From a bacterium (GTDB lineage Bacteria; 4484-113; JAFGCY01), in assembly GCA_016932385.1 (NCBI GenBank), contig JAFGCY010000039.1, positions 1 through 32,445 of the forward strand: a stretch of 32,445 nt of DNA, read 5' to 3'. The notes below the pieces were generated by a model. It had not been told where the DNA came from. It did no database searches and worked only from the letters and a program-made list of their open reading frames with translations. Of this stretch, positions 1-6,773 are shown piece by piece. The translations under genes and the position numbers were made by a program. Each line of letters starts with the position of its first letter. Position 1 is the first letter of the stretch.

Positions 1-314
1 ATCTCGCGGTGATGGAGGCGCTTGACCTCCTTCATCGAGATGTCGAGCATCACCAGCGTGCGCTTGGAGAAACTCGCCTGCCCCTTGAAGTTTCCGGAGT
101 TCTCGTTAAGATGCTCGGCCAGGCTGTGGGTCAGCTTGGGCAGGTTCACGCCGAGTTGGTGCAACACCTGTACCGCCGAGCAGCTCCGCAGGTTCAGGAT
201 GGCGTACAGGATGTGCTCCGGCTCGAGGTATTGGTTACCGAACTGTGTGCAGGTATCATTGGCCCGGTAGATTGCCTTTTTGGCGCTGAAACTGAAAAAC
301 TGATAGAAATCCAT
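1..314 (-). CDS. Clp N-terminal domain protein (ClpC/ClpA-like), cut by the window edge
   Basis: Reading the minus strand from the ATG at 314 gives an open frame running off the left edge, about 104 residues. It starts MDFYQFFSFSAKKAIYRAND and continues with YLEPEHILYAIL and a second helical half ending KEVKRLHHREI. This is the repeat structure of the Clp N-terminal domain (PF02861): a first motif around residues 8-45 with the EPEHILYAIL signature, and a second motif, FSKRTLVMLDISMKEVKRL, around 82-100. In ClpA/ClpC this domain binds adaptors and substrates ahead of two AAA+ modules, but those lie outside the window, so a full unfoldase and a stand-alone ClpS/ClpN-like protein cannot be told apart. 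A GAGGGG element stands 7 bases before the ATG. The lipoprotein gene upstream ends only 27 bases away, so the two are probably co-transcribed. Confidence 0.8.
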   Translation of the reverse strand, partial: MDFYQFFSFSAKKAIYRANDTCTQFGNQYLEPEHILYAILNLRSCSAVQVLHQLGVNLPKLTHSLAEHLNENSGNFKGQASFSKRTLVMLDISMKEVKRLHHRE

Positions 315-341
315 CCGCTGCCCCTCGGTTTAGCTCTTTTT

Positions 342-2069
342 TTATTCGTTCTGCTCCTGATTGTTCTCCGCTTCAGGCGTTTCATTCTCGTCTACCGGTT
401 CAGTCGGTTCGTCGGCATTTGGTTCCGCCGTATCCCCGCCCTCGCCGTGCATGTGCTCCGCGCAGACATCGGTTTCTTCGACAGGTTCCGGTTCGAAGGT
501 GCCAGCGCTGTCCAGGTGCAGATACGTCGATTCGGGCGTGATCCAGAAAGTGAATGTGCCGGTCGGCCGGGCCTCCGGTTCCAGTTCGATCTGCAGATAA
601 AGCTCGTCCGGCCGGCGTACGGCGCTAGCCTCGACCACCGCGCTGTCCTGCCAACCGAGCATCGCCAGCAGGCGCGTCACACCGGTCGGCAAGAGATTGT
701 CGGTGGAGGCGGGCAGGTACTTCTGATCGTCCGCGGTGGGCCGGCGCGCCAGATGCAGGCTGGATACGCGCTCGTTGACCAGGTCCCAGTCGAACTCGGC
801 CAAGCTGGCAGCAAGGTCGCCGGTGTTGAAGAAGCACAATCGCCCGTCACCCGGGCTGAGTGGCGAGAGCTGCACCTCGGGCCAGTCCCAGCCCAAGCTG
901 TCGCAGACCGGCCGGATCAGCTCGGCCTGGTCGCGGGTCAACAGCTCGCCGGCCGTCAGCTGCGGCGCCAGGTCCAACAGGTCCTGGGCGGTGATGCTCA
1001 GCACTTCTTCGTTGGCGAAGGCCCAGACCTGACCGCCCGGCAGGATAAACACGGAGCTGTCGCCGCCGTGGCGAAGAGCCCAGAAGAAACGCTCCGTCAA
1101 GAAGTCGGCCGCCGCGACTCCGGTCTGCGGCTGGGCCAGCAGCGCGCGGCGATTGGTCCAATCGCCGACCAGCTGCGAAAAGGCAGCGCTGCCCGTCGCC
1201 AAACGCGCCAACTCGCGCCCGTCGAGGTTGAAGGCCACCAGCTCGCCGTCGATGGTCGTCAGCGGCAACTCATCGCCGGAGACAGCTGCGGGCCGCGGGC
1301 CGTAGTGGACCCAGAACACCGCCGGATCGGCCAGGTCCGCCGCCAGCAGGTTGACATGTTCGCTGTCCAGCGCGATGTCGAGCAGCTCCTGTTGACCGTT
1401 GCCCTTTACCAAGTACACCTTTCCGCCAGCCAGGATCAGCGCCGGTCCGGTGGCGAGCGGTGCCAGGTGGATACCGTTCGCGGCTACCGCGGGATCGGCG
1501 TCCAGTGAAGCGCCGAACAGGGATTCCTCGTTGAACCAGCCGACTTCGATCGAGTGCTGGCCGGAGGCGGGGTTGGTGCCCAGGACGCAAAACCAACTGC
1601 GCGATTCGCCCGGCTGATTGGCCATACCCAGCACTTTCCCACGCGGGAAGTTTTGCGTCGAGACGTACTCGTGCTTGGGCAGTTTGTAACAAAGCAACTG
1701 ATTGGTTGATTCCTCCGGACGTTCCTGTATCTGGAATATGCGGCTCAAAGCAGGATCGGGAAATATTGACTCGTGGCCCAAAAATGTTGGCGTAAACGTA
1801 CCTTCCGTATACCACAGGGCGGGCTTGCTGTAGCCACGCAGCATCACCAGGGCCCGGTCGGCAGCTGGTGTGGCGTTAACTGAATAGGCGCTCTGCGCTC
1901 CCCCCAGCTCCGCCCAGGAGCTACCCAACTCGGCGTCGGTGGCCAACCGGGTAAATGCCGTGGTCAGTTCGCGGCGCTCCAAGGGGGCGGCTTTTTCAGT
2001 GGGTTGATCGGTGGGACAGCCGGTAAGCGCCAGCCCTAATAACAGCAAAGCGGTCAGGTAGTAGCGCAT
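342..2069 (-). CDS. Large lipoprotein of unknown function with acidic C-terminal tail
   Basis: A 575-residue protein. Its signal peptide ends in the lipobox LALTGC, with the lipidated Cys at residue 18, so it should be anchored in a membrane facing the periplasm. The body is rich in beta-strand-like segments, with repeated short stretches such as GPALILAGGKVYLVKGNG and GGDSSVFILPGGQVWAF that suggest a beta-propeller-like fold, but no family is recognised. The last 45 residues are almost entirely acidic or Asn/Gln (Glu, Asp, Asn, Pro), including HMHGEGGD. There is no Shine-Dalgarno sequence before the ATG. Instead TAATCT lies at -12 to -7 (plus-strand 2076-2081), which suggests a leaderless message. 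It is probably co-transcribed with the downstream Clp N-domain gene. Confidence 0.8.
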   Translation of the reverse strand: MRYYLTALLLLGLALTGCPTDQPTEKAAPLERRELTTAFTRLATDAELGSSWAELGGAQSAYSVNATPAADRALVMLRGYSKPALWYTEGTFTPTFLGHESIFPDPALSRIFQIQERPEESTNQLLCYKLPKHEYVSTQNFPRGKVLGMANQPGESRSWFCVLGTNPASGQHSIEVGWFNEESLFGASLDADPAVAANGIHLAPLATGPALILAGGKVYLVKGNGQQELLDIALDSEHVNLLAADLADPAVFWVHYGPRPAAVSGDELPLTTIDGELVAFNLDGRELARLATGSAAFSQLVGDWTNRRALLAQPQTGVAAADFLTERFFWALRHGGDSSVFILPGGQVWAFANEEVLSITAQDLLDLAPQLTAGELLTRDQAELIRPVCDSLGWDWPEVQLSPLSPGDGRLCFFNTGDLAASLAEFDWDLVNERVSSLHLARRPTADDQKYLPASTDNLLPTGVTRLLAMLGWQDSAVVEASAVRRPDELYLQIELEPEARPTGTFTFWITPESTYLHLDSAGTFEPEPVEETDVCAEHMHGEGGDTAEPNADEPTEPVDENETPEAENNQEQNE

Positions 2070-2075
2070 GATAAT

Positions 2076-2081
2076 AGATTA
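2076..2081 (-). promoter_or_regulatory. -10 hexamer of a leaderless promoter for the 342-2069 lipoprotein
   Basis: On the minus strand TAATCT lies 12 to 7 bases before the ATG at 2069, and there is no Shine-Dalgarno sequence. TATTAT overlaps directly downstream, so the exact hexamer is ambiguous. No -35 element was recognised. Confidence 0.45.
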
Positions 2082-2246
2082 GCATGTAGTGTAGCGATCT
2101 TGCCAGAGTCGCCGGGTAGGATTCTCTGCCAATCTGGCTAAAACCCGGCAAGGGAGCACATTCTAAGGTATGATTAGTTGCAGCTAGCAACGCTGTTATG
2201 GGAATAGTGCCCGGGCATCGGGCCGCACATTTTTAGGAGGACCTGC

Positions 2247-3389
2247 ATGGAGAGGAACAAACTATCCGCATTTATTCTTCTGGCGTTTATTCTATTGATC
2301 ATCGGGGGTTGCGGTGGGGCGACGCAGGAAGTCACGGACATCGCAGGCGGCGACGGACCGATTGCCAAGCCCGAGCCGATCGACAAGGGCGCCAGCGATC
2401 TGGGCTCGTCGGGCAGCGTCTGCGACCTGCTGGCGGGTGAGACGAATTATGGCACCTGCGAGATCTTCAACGACGGCAATGTCCTGCATTTCATTTTCAC
2501 GGCCAGCGACGCGGGATTCGACGGTGTCAGGGTGTATGCCGACACCGTGCCCCCCGCGGAGGGCGACGATGGAGAGGGTATCGAGCCCAGCGCCAGCCTG
2601 GTACTGGAGCCAACGACTCAGATCAACAGCTCGTTGTCCTTCAGCGACGGCCCGGTCGGTATGCTGACTGAAGTAACGCCGACCGTGGTGCCGCAGGTAC
2701 TCGACCTCGGGCCGCTGATGGCGCTGCCGTACAGCCGGGACTTCGACGCTCCCCGTGACTCGCTCAGCCTGGAGTTCATGATCGCCGGCTGGGATTACGC
2801 GGAGATGCTGTACATCACTGCCGCGGTAACGGTCGACGGCGAGACGGCTACCGCCCGTGACCCCGGCGATCCGGCGACCGAGCTGCTCGAATACTGGCCG
2901 CTACCGGTGCTGAACCTGCCGCCCGAGCCGCAATCGACCTATATCGCCGTCGATAGCGACAGCACCTATCTGACCACGCTGATGCACTGCCCGACCGGCT
3001 ACGACGTTCAGTCGGCGATGCCTTATACAGGTTGGTGTGTGGACCTCTACCACCACATCTCGCCGAACCAGATCTATGACGCGATGTTGTACAACTCCTA
3101 CGATCCCAACCTGCCCGAGCGCTTGAAGGACAGCGATTGGGATCTGGCCAACTACGTCATCAATCACCGGATCGGCAACCGCTGGTCGGTCCAGGCCGCG
3201 CTGTGGTATTTCGTTGGCGGGGGCAACTACCCGAGCAACGATGAAAATGCCGTGACCATGGTGGAGGACGCGCTGGAGAACGGCGAAGGCTATACCCCCA
3301 GCTTCGGTGACCGTGTGTTGGTGCTGGTGGACGTGGACGAAGACACGCAAGTTACTGCTGTCGAGCTTGACGTCTGGTACAACGAATAA
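2247..3389 (+). CDS. Lipoprotein with a candidate Cys-Gln thioester domain
   Basis: A 380-residue protein with a strong Shine-Dalgarno sequence (TAGGAGGA, about 5 bases before the ATG). The signal peptide ends IIGGC, with the lipid Cys at residue 22. The middle is unassigned beta-rich sequence. The C-terminal third contains GWCVDLYHHI (Cys264), then WDLANYVINH, then SVQAALWYFVGGG (Gln316). The order Cys-(V/I)-D-L, an Asn-Tyr-(V/I)-(I/L)-Asn helix, and V-Q-x-A-(I/L)-W is that of thioester (TED/TQXA-type) domains. In those domains the Cys and Gln side chains form an internal thioester that can capture host or surface nucleophiles. The family match comes from motif memory and the bond itself is inferred. 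The gene is monocistronic, ending at a strong hairpin. Confidence 0.75.
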   Translation: MERNKLSAFILLAFILLIIGGCGGATQEVTDIAGGDGPIAKPEPIDKGASDLGSSGSVCDLLAGETNYGTCEIFNDGNVLHFIFTASDAGFDGVRVYADTVPPAEGDDGEGIEPSASLVLEPTTQINSSLSFSDGPVGMLTEVTPTVVPQVLDLGPLMALPYSRDFDAPRDSLSLEFMIAGWDYAEMLYITAAVTVDGETATARDPGDPATELLEYWPLPVLNLPPEPQSTYIAVDSDSTYLTTLMHCPTGYDVQSAMPYTGWCVDLYHHISPNQIYDAMLYNSYDPNLPERLKDSDWDLANYVINHRIGNRWSVQAALWYFVGGGNYPSNDENAVTMVEDALENGEGYTPSFGDRVLVLVDVDEDTQVTAVELDVWYNE

Positions 3390-3440
3390 AAGAGCAAAGC
3401 GCAAGGGAAAGGGCTGGCCGGTTGGCCAGCCCTTGCTCTT
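3390..3440 (+). terminator. Strong GC-rich hairpin after the thioester-like lipoprotein gene
   Basis: A nine-base perfect stem (GGGCTGGCC at 3411-3419, GGCCAGCCC at 3424-3432) encloses a GGTT loop. It is flanked by an outer inverted pair AAGAGCAA (3390-3397) and TTGCTCTT (3433-3440). It starts one base after the stop codon. There is no T-run after it on the plus strand, so it could be a non-canonical terminator or an RNA-stabilising structure. Confidence 0.6.
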
Positions 3441-3470
3441 CAATGTGGTTTGAGTCGGGACGGTTTGTGG

Positions 3471-3476
3471 TAAGTT
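3471..3476 (+). promoter_or_regulatory. -10 hexamer of a leaderless promoter for the cytochrome c gene
   Basis: TAAGTT sits exactly at -12 to -7 relative to the ATG at 3483, and no Shine-Dalgarno sequence is present. It fits the TANNNT pattern seen before other genes in this window. Confidence 0.4.
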
Positions 3477-3482
3477 TGTAGT

Positions 3483-4214
3483 ATGGGAAGTAAACAGGGT
3501 CCTGTCCAGATAGCGGTGATCCTCCTTGTTTTGTTGGTTCTTCCAGTTCTAGCCAGCGGCTGCTTCCTGGCTAAGTACAAGGCCGACACGGCGGCGCCAG
3601 ACTCGCAGCAAGCCGCCACTGTCGGCGAGGAAGCGACGCCCAGCGTGGCCGAGCAAGCCACGGCGGATGTGGCGGAGATGGAGGAGGAAATCTCCGGGGC
3701 GGACGAGGACGGGTCCGCGGCAGAGGGGGAGGACGGAGCGAACGGGTCCGAGGACGAGAATCCCGAGGACAATCCCGAGGAGGACGATCCGGCGGACCCG
3801 CGCCGGATTGAGGAAGCATTGCCGCCGGGCGTGGAACTGCCCGCGCCGGATCCGAACATCGATGTGCCGGAGTTGTACCGCACCAAAAACTGCGCCTCCT
3901 GCCACGGCGACAACCAGGAGGGAACCAAGCTGGGCCCGCCGCTTGCAGGCCTGGACAGGTACTGGGAAGTCAAGGAACTCGAGGGGTTTTTACAGAGCCC
4001 GGCTTATTACCTGGAGGGTAACAAGCGGCTGGTCGACGTCGGGAGAACATACAATCTACTCATGCCCCCGTCGCATATGACCAGGCCGCAACGCTACGCC
4101 ATGGCCTATTGGCTTCTCGGAATCGAAAAGAAGGACGATCAACCCGCCGATACCGGCGATGGCCAGCGGCCGTCACGACCGAAGAAGAAAACAGGCGGGG
4201 GCTCCGTCCGGTAG
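3483..4214 (+). CDS. Lipid-anchored monohaem class I cytochrome c
   Basis: A 243-residue protein. The signal peptide ends LASGC (lipid Cys27). It is followed by about 95 residues of highly acidic, Ala/Glu/Asp-rich linker, then a compact C-terminal haem domain. The haem motif CASCH is at residues 137-141, followed by GDNQEGTKLGPPLAGL. Met194 or Met199 in LMPPSHM is a plausible sixth ligand, and the closing helix is MTRPQRYAMAYWLLGI. The architecture is that of a tethered electron-transfer cytochrome working at the outer face of a membrane, with the linker acting as a flexible arm. Its redox partner is not in the window. The last 42 bases overlap the end of the converging hydantoinase-like gene. 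Confidence 0.85.
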   Translation: MGSKQGPVQIAVILLVLLVLPVLASGCFLAKYKADTAAPDSQQAATVGEEATPSVAEQATADVAEMEEEISGADEDGSAAEGEDGANGSEDENPEDNPEEDDPADPRRIEEALPPGVELPAPDPNIDVPELYRTKNCASCHGDNQEGTKLGPPLAGLDRYWEVKELEGFLQSPAYYLEGNKRLVDVGRTYNLLMPPSHMTRPQRYAMAYWLLGIEKKDDQPADTGDGQRPSRPKKKTGGGSVR

Positions 4215-6257
4215 GTTTTCCCAGCGGATCACTTCGGCAATCAACTCGCGACTACCCAGCTGCTCCAGCGGAACGAACCGGCCGGCGCAGATCAGCGCCA
4301 GTCCGGGGAGCGCCGGACCTCCGTCAGTGAAAGCGGTTCTGGACTCGACAATCCTGTTCAGAGCTGGCATAAGCTGCCCCGCTTCGACGGGAAACCATTC
4401 TTTCACGTAGCCAATCCATAACATGCGTCCTCGGCGGTTAACGGCACAGGCCTGGCGCTTTTTGCCCGTCGGACGTGGATCGACCAGCAGGCGCGCCTCG
4501 TTGCTTTCCCAGGCCACCTGTGGTTTATCGGTACTGAAAACTGAATCGGTGAAAAAGCCGGTTTCACCGGCAAGGTCCGCTTCGTAAGCCCGGCTGCCGC
4601 GGCCGGTGACGGTCAGCACCTGTCTGTGCTGGTCATACTCGACATCGGTGCTGACGCGCTCGGAGCCTTGCTCGCGCAGGCGGTCTTCAACCTCGGTTGT
4701 CAGGGCGGCGATGTCCGCGCCGCCGGGATCGGCCACCGTCCGGCTCAGGCTGACGCAGGTCACGGCCAGGGCCGCGCCGATCGCGGAGATCACGGCGTTG
4801 TGCGCGATGGTGGAGCAACTGGCGGTACCGGTCGCCCGGCCCACCGCGTCGCAATAGACCGGTGCGCCGCCCCCACCCGCCAGCAGCGCGAAATGGCCGA
4901 GGTGGGCTTCGTGGGAAGCTGCCAGGTCGTGGATCGCATTGGTGACCAATTGCGCGGTATTGTCGATGGCGGTCCGGCTGCGCGCGTCGGTCAGCCGCGC
5001 GTAATTCTCGCGACCGAGCAGCTCGGAAATCTGACGGTAGACGTCGTCGGCCCTGGTGATACCGCTGGCTGCGATCTCATCTTCGTTGTCGCATTGCATC
5101 AGCCAGAGGTCCGTCGCGGTGATGGCGGCTAATTCGCCGCCGACCAGGCGCGCCACGCGGTAGGCTTCACCACTTAACGGATCGCGCCAATCTTCGAAGC
5201 CCGTGACCCGCTCGCCCTCGTTAAGGGCCGAAAACAGATACGGCAAGCCGGCGATATGCGCGCTACGCGGACCGCAGCTAGAGTAATCGGCGCGTAAAAT
5301 GCTGCCACCCCCCACGGCTACTGTACGCAGGTCCAGCGCGGGGACCATCAGGCGCTGGCCGCCGACCGTGGCATACCGGTGGCGCACGCGCCCTTCCTTG
5401 ATCAGCGTAATGTCCGTCGAGGTTCCGCCGACTTCGATAAAGACCACCTCGGACAGCCCGGACATGTCGAGTGCGGCGCTGGCACCCGCCGCCGGCCCGG
5501 ATAGCAGGCTCAAGATCGGTTGGCGGCGCATCTCGGCGAGGCTCATCGCCCCGCCGTCGCTTCTGACCACCTGTACGGGTACTTTGGGCAGCAGTTCGTG
5601 GATCGCCTGCGCGGTGTAATCGGCGGTGGTGAGCATGGTCGGCAGCATCGAGGCGTTCACCGCGGCCGTGCGCGCGCGCGCGGCGAGACCGAGCACCTCT
5701 GTGATCGCGCTGGCGCAGACGGTGGTGAAACCCTGGCGCCGGTAGACATCCGCCACCGCCGATTCCAGGTTCTCCTGGCTGCCAGCCAGCGGTTGGATCA
5801 CGGCGGTGGGAAGCCGGGTCTCTTCGTCGGCCAGGCTGGCCGAGAGCTTCTCGGCATCCCGGGCCGTGTTCCAGTCCAGCCAGCGCGTCGCCAACGGCAG
5901 GTGGTGGCCGTTGCCGATGTCCAGTTGGCGGCCCTTCAGCGCCGTCCGGCAAAGCGGCCCCTCGCCCGGCGGTACCACGACCAGCCGCAGGATCGGGCTG
6001 ACATCACCCTCGAGCAGCGCGTTGGTGGCCTGCGTCGTGGAATGGGCTACCAATTCGATGGCGCCCTTGTCCAGGCCCCGCTCCGCCATGACGGCCAGCA
6101 GTTGCGCCAGGGTTTCGCGGACGCCGTCGGCCACGCCGTATTCAGCCCGGTGAGTGGTCGGGGTACGCGCCGTGGCAATTACCTCGCCCGGTGGTTGAAG
6201 CACGACGCCGTGCGTGAATGTACCGCCGACATCGATGCCGATGCGATAACCTGGCAT
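4173..6257 (-). CDS. Hydantoinase/oxoprolinase family protein, HyuA-like
   Basis: A 694-residue cytoplasmic protein of the hydantoinase A/acetone carboxylase subunit family, which performs ATP-dependent chemistry on cyclic amides or ketones. The N-terminal nucleotide-binding motif is IGIDVGGTFTH at residues 6-16 (PF05378-like). The core (PF01968-like) carries LLSGPAAGASAA, FIEVGGTSTDITLI and VAVGGGSI. The usual motif is DVGGTFTD, and here the last Asp is His. The partner subunit HyuB is not adjacent, so substrate and reaction stay open; stand-alone HyuA homologues exist. The start is supported by a perfect TATAAT at -12 to -7 and no Shine-Dalgarno sequence. The 3' end overlaps the converging cytochrome gene by 42 bases. 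Confidence 0.85.
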   Translation of the reverse strand: MPGYRIGIDVGGTFTHGVVLQPPGEVIATARTPTTHRAEYGVADGVRETLAQLLAVMAERGLDKGAIELVAHSTTQATNALLEGDVSPILRLVVVPPGEGPLCRTALKGRQLDIGNGHHLPLATRWLDWNTARDAEKLSASLADEETRLPTAVIQPLAGSQENLESAVADVYRRQGFTTVCASAITEVLGLAARARTAAVNASMLPTMLTTADYTAQAIHELLPKVPVQVVRSDGGAMSLAEMRRQPILSLLSGPAAGASAALDMSGLSEVVFIEVGGTSTDITLIKEGRVRHRYATVGGQRLMVPALDLRTVAVGGGSILRADYSSCGPRSAHIAGLPYLFSALNEGERVTGFEDWRDPLSGEAYRVARLVGGELAAITATDLWLMQCDNEDEIAASGITRADDVYRQISELLGRENYARLTDARSRTAIDNTAQLVTNAIHDLAASHEAHLGHFALLAGGGGAPVYCDAVGRATGTASCSTIAHNAVISAIGAALAVTCVSLSRTVADPGGADIAALTTEVEDRLREQGSERVSTDVEYDQHRQVLTVTGRGSRAYEADLAGETGFFTDSVFSTDKPQVAWESNEARLLVDPRPTGKKRQACAVNRRGRMLWIGYVKEWFPVEAGQLMPALNRIVESRTAFTDGGPALPGLALICAGRFVPLEQLGSRELIAEVIRWENLPDGAPACFLLRS

Positions 6258-6263
6258 GGGTGA

Positions 6264-6269
6264 ATTATA
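6264..6269 (-). promoter_or_regulatory. -10 hexamer (TATAAT) of a leaderless promoter for the HyuA-like gene
   Basis: A perfect TATAAT on the minus strand, exactly 12 to 7 bases before the ATG at 6257. No -35-like hexamer is visible at a 16-18 base spacing, so transcription probably begins at the A of the start codon. Confidence 0.65.
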
Positions 6270-6296
6270 GGCGAGGTCGGCGTAGCGCTGGGGCGG

Positions 6297-6599
6297 TCAG
6301 GCGCGCACGTCGATCCGCCGGCCCAGGTTCACGGTCTCCTCGGAGGTGGCTGCAGAGGTCCGCGCCACGCTGGAGTTGATCCGGGCCTCCTGGGCCGCGC
6401 GCGACAGCTCGAGCTGGTCGTTGATGTAGTCGCTGCGGCGTTCATCGGCGCGGACACGTTCCAGCCGCTGGGTATCCAAACTGGCGGGACTGACGCGCGA
6501 GGTGCTCTGGGCGGCCCGGTCGAGCCGCTCCTGGGCGCGCTGGATCCCCTCCCGGGCGGAGTGGAGCGCGTCGGTCCGTGGTGTCGGTTCCACTGGCAT
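6297..6599 (-). CDS. Small protein resembling a flagellar rod-family protein
   Basis: A 100-residue protein. The ATG at 6599 (MPVEP) is preferred over an upstream TTG because TATAAT lies exactly at -12 to -7 of the ATG. The N-terminal part, DALHSAREGIQRAQERLDRAAQ, resembles the SAxSGIxAAQxRLDxxA helix that opens flagellar rod proteins. The C-terminal part, from YINDQLELSRAAQ through INSSVARTSAATSEETVNL, resembles their closing coiled-coil helix (consensus like EMVxLIxAQxAYxANxxVxxTADEM). Similar short orphan proteins carrying only the two terminal helices occur in many flagellated bacteria. The assignment rests on pattern similarity only. It could instead be an unrelated helical protein. Confidence 0.5.
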   Translation of the reverse strand: MPVEPTPRTDALHSAREGIQRAQERLDRAAQSTSRVSPASLDTQRLERVRADERRSDYINDQLELSRAAQEARINSSVARTSAATSEETVNLGRRIDVRA

Positions 6600-6605
6600 T
6601 AGCAA

Positions 6606-6611
6606 ATTATA
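6606..6611 (-). promoter_or_regulatory. -10 hexamer (TATAAT) fixing a leaderless start at 6599
   Basis: TATAAT on the minus strand is 12 to 7 bases before the ATG at 6599. This spacing repeats that of the neighbouring HyuA-like gene and decides between the ATG and an upstream TTG two codons away. Confidence 0.6.
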
Positions 6612-6773
6612 CCCGCGTCAGTGCATGCCGAGTTCGACTTAACACAGAGTTCAAACAGCGCGGTGCGGTGAATCGTAAGGTGGCATTACCGAATAGCACC
6701 GCGCACCCTTTCACCGGTAAAAGGCATCCAACCTGTGGACCGTTCGGTTTGATCCGTAGGTGGAGGTAGTTCT

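Noticed and set aside
9..1508. A 499-codon plus-strand open frame opposite the first lipoprotein
   Set aside because: It has no ribosome site and gives low-complexity Arg/Gln/Val-rich sequence. The opposite strand encodes a clear Clp N-domain and a lipoprotein.
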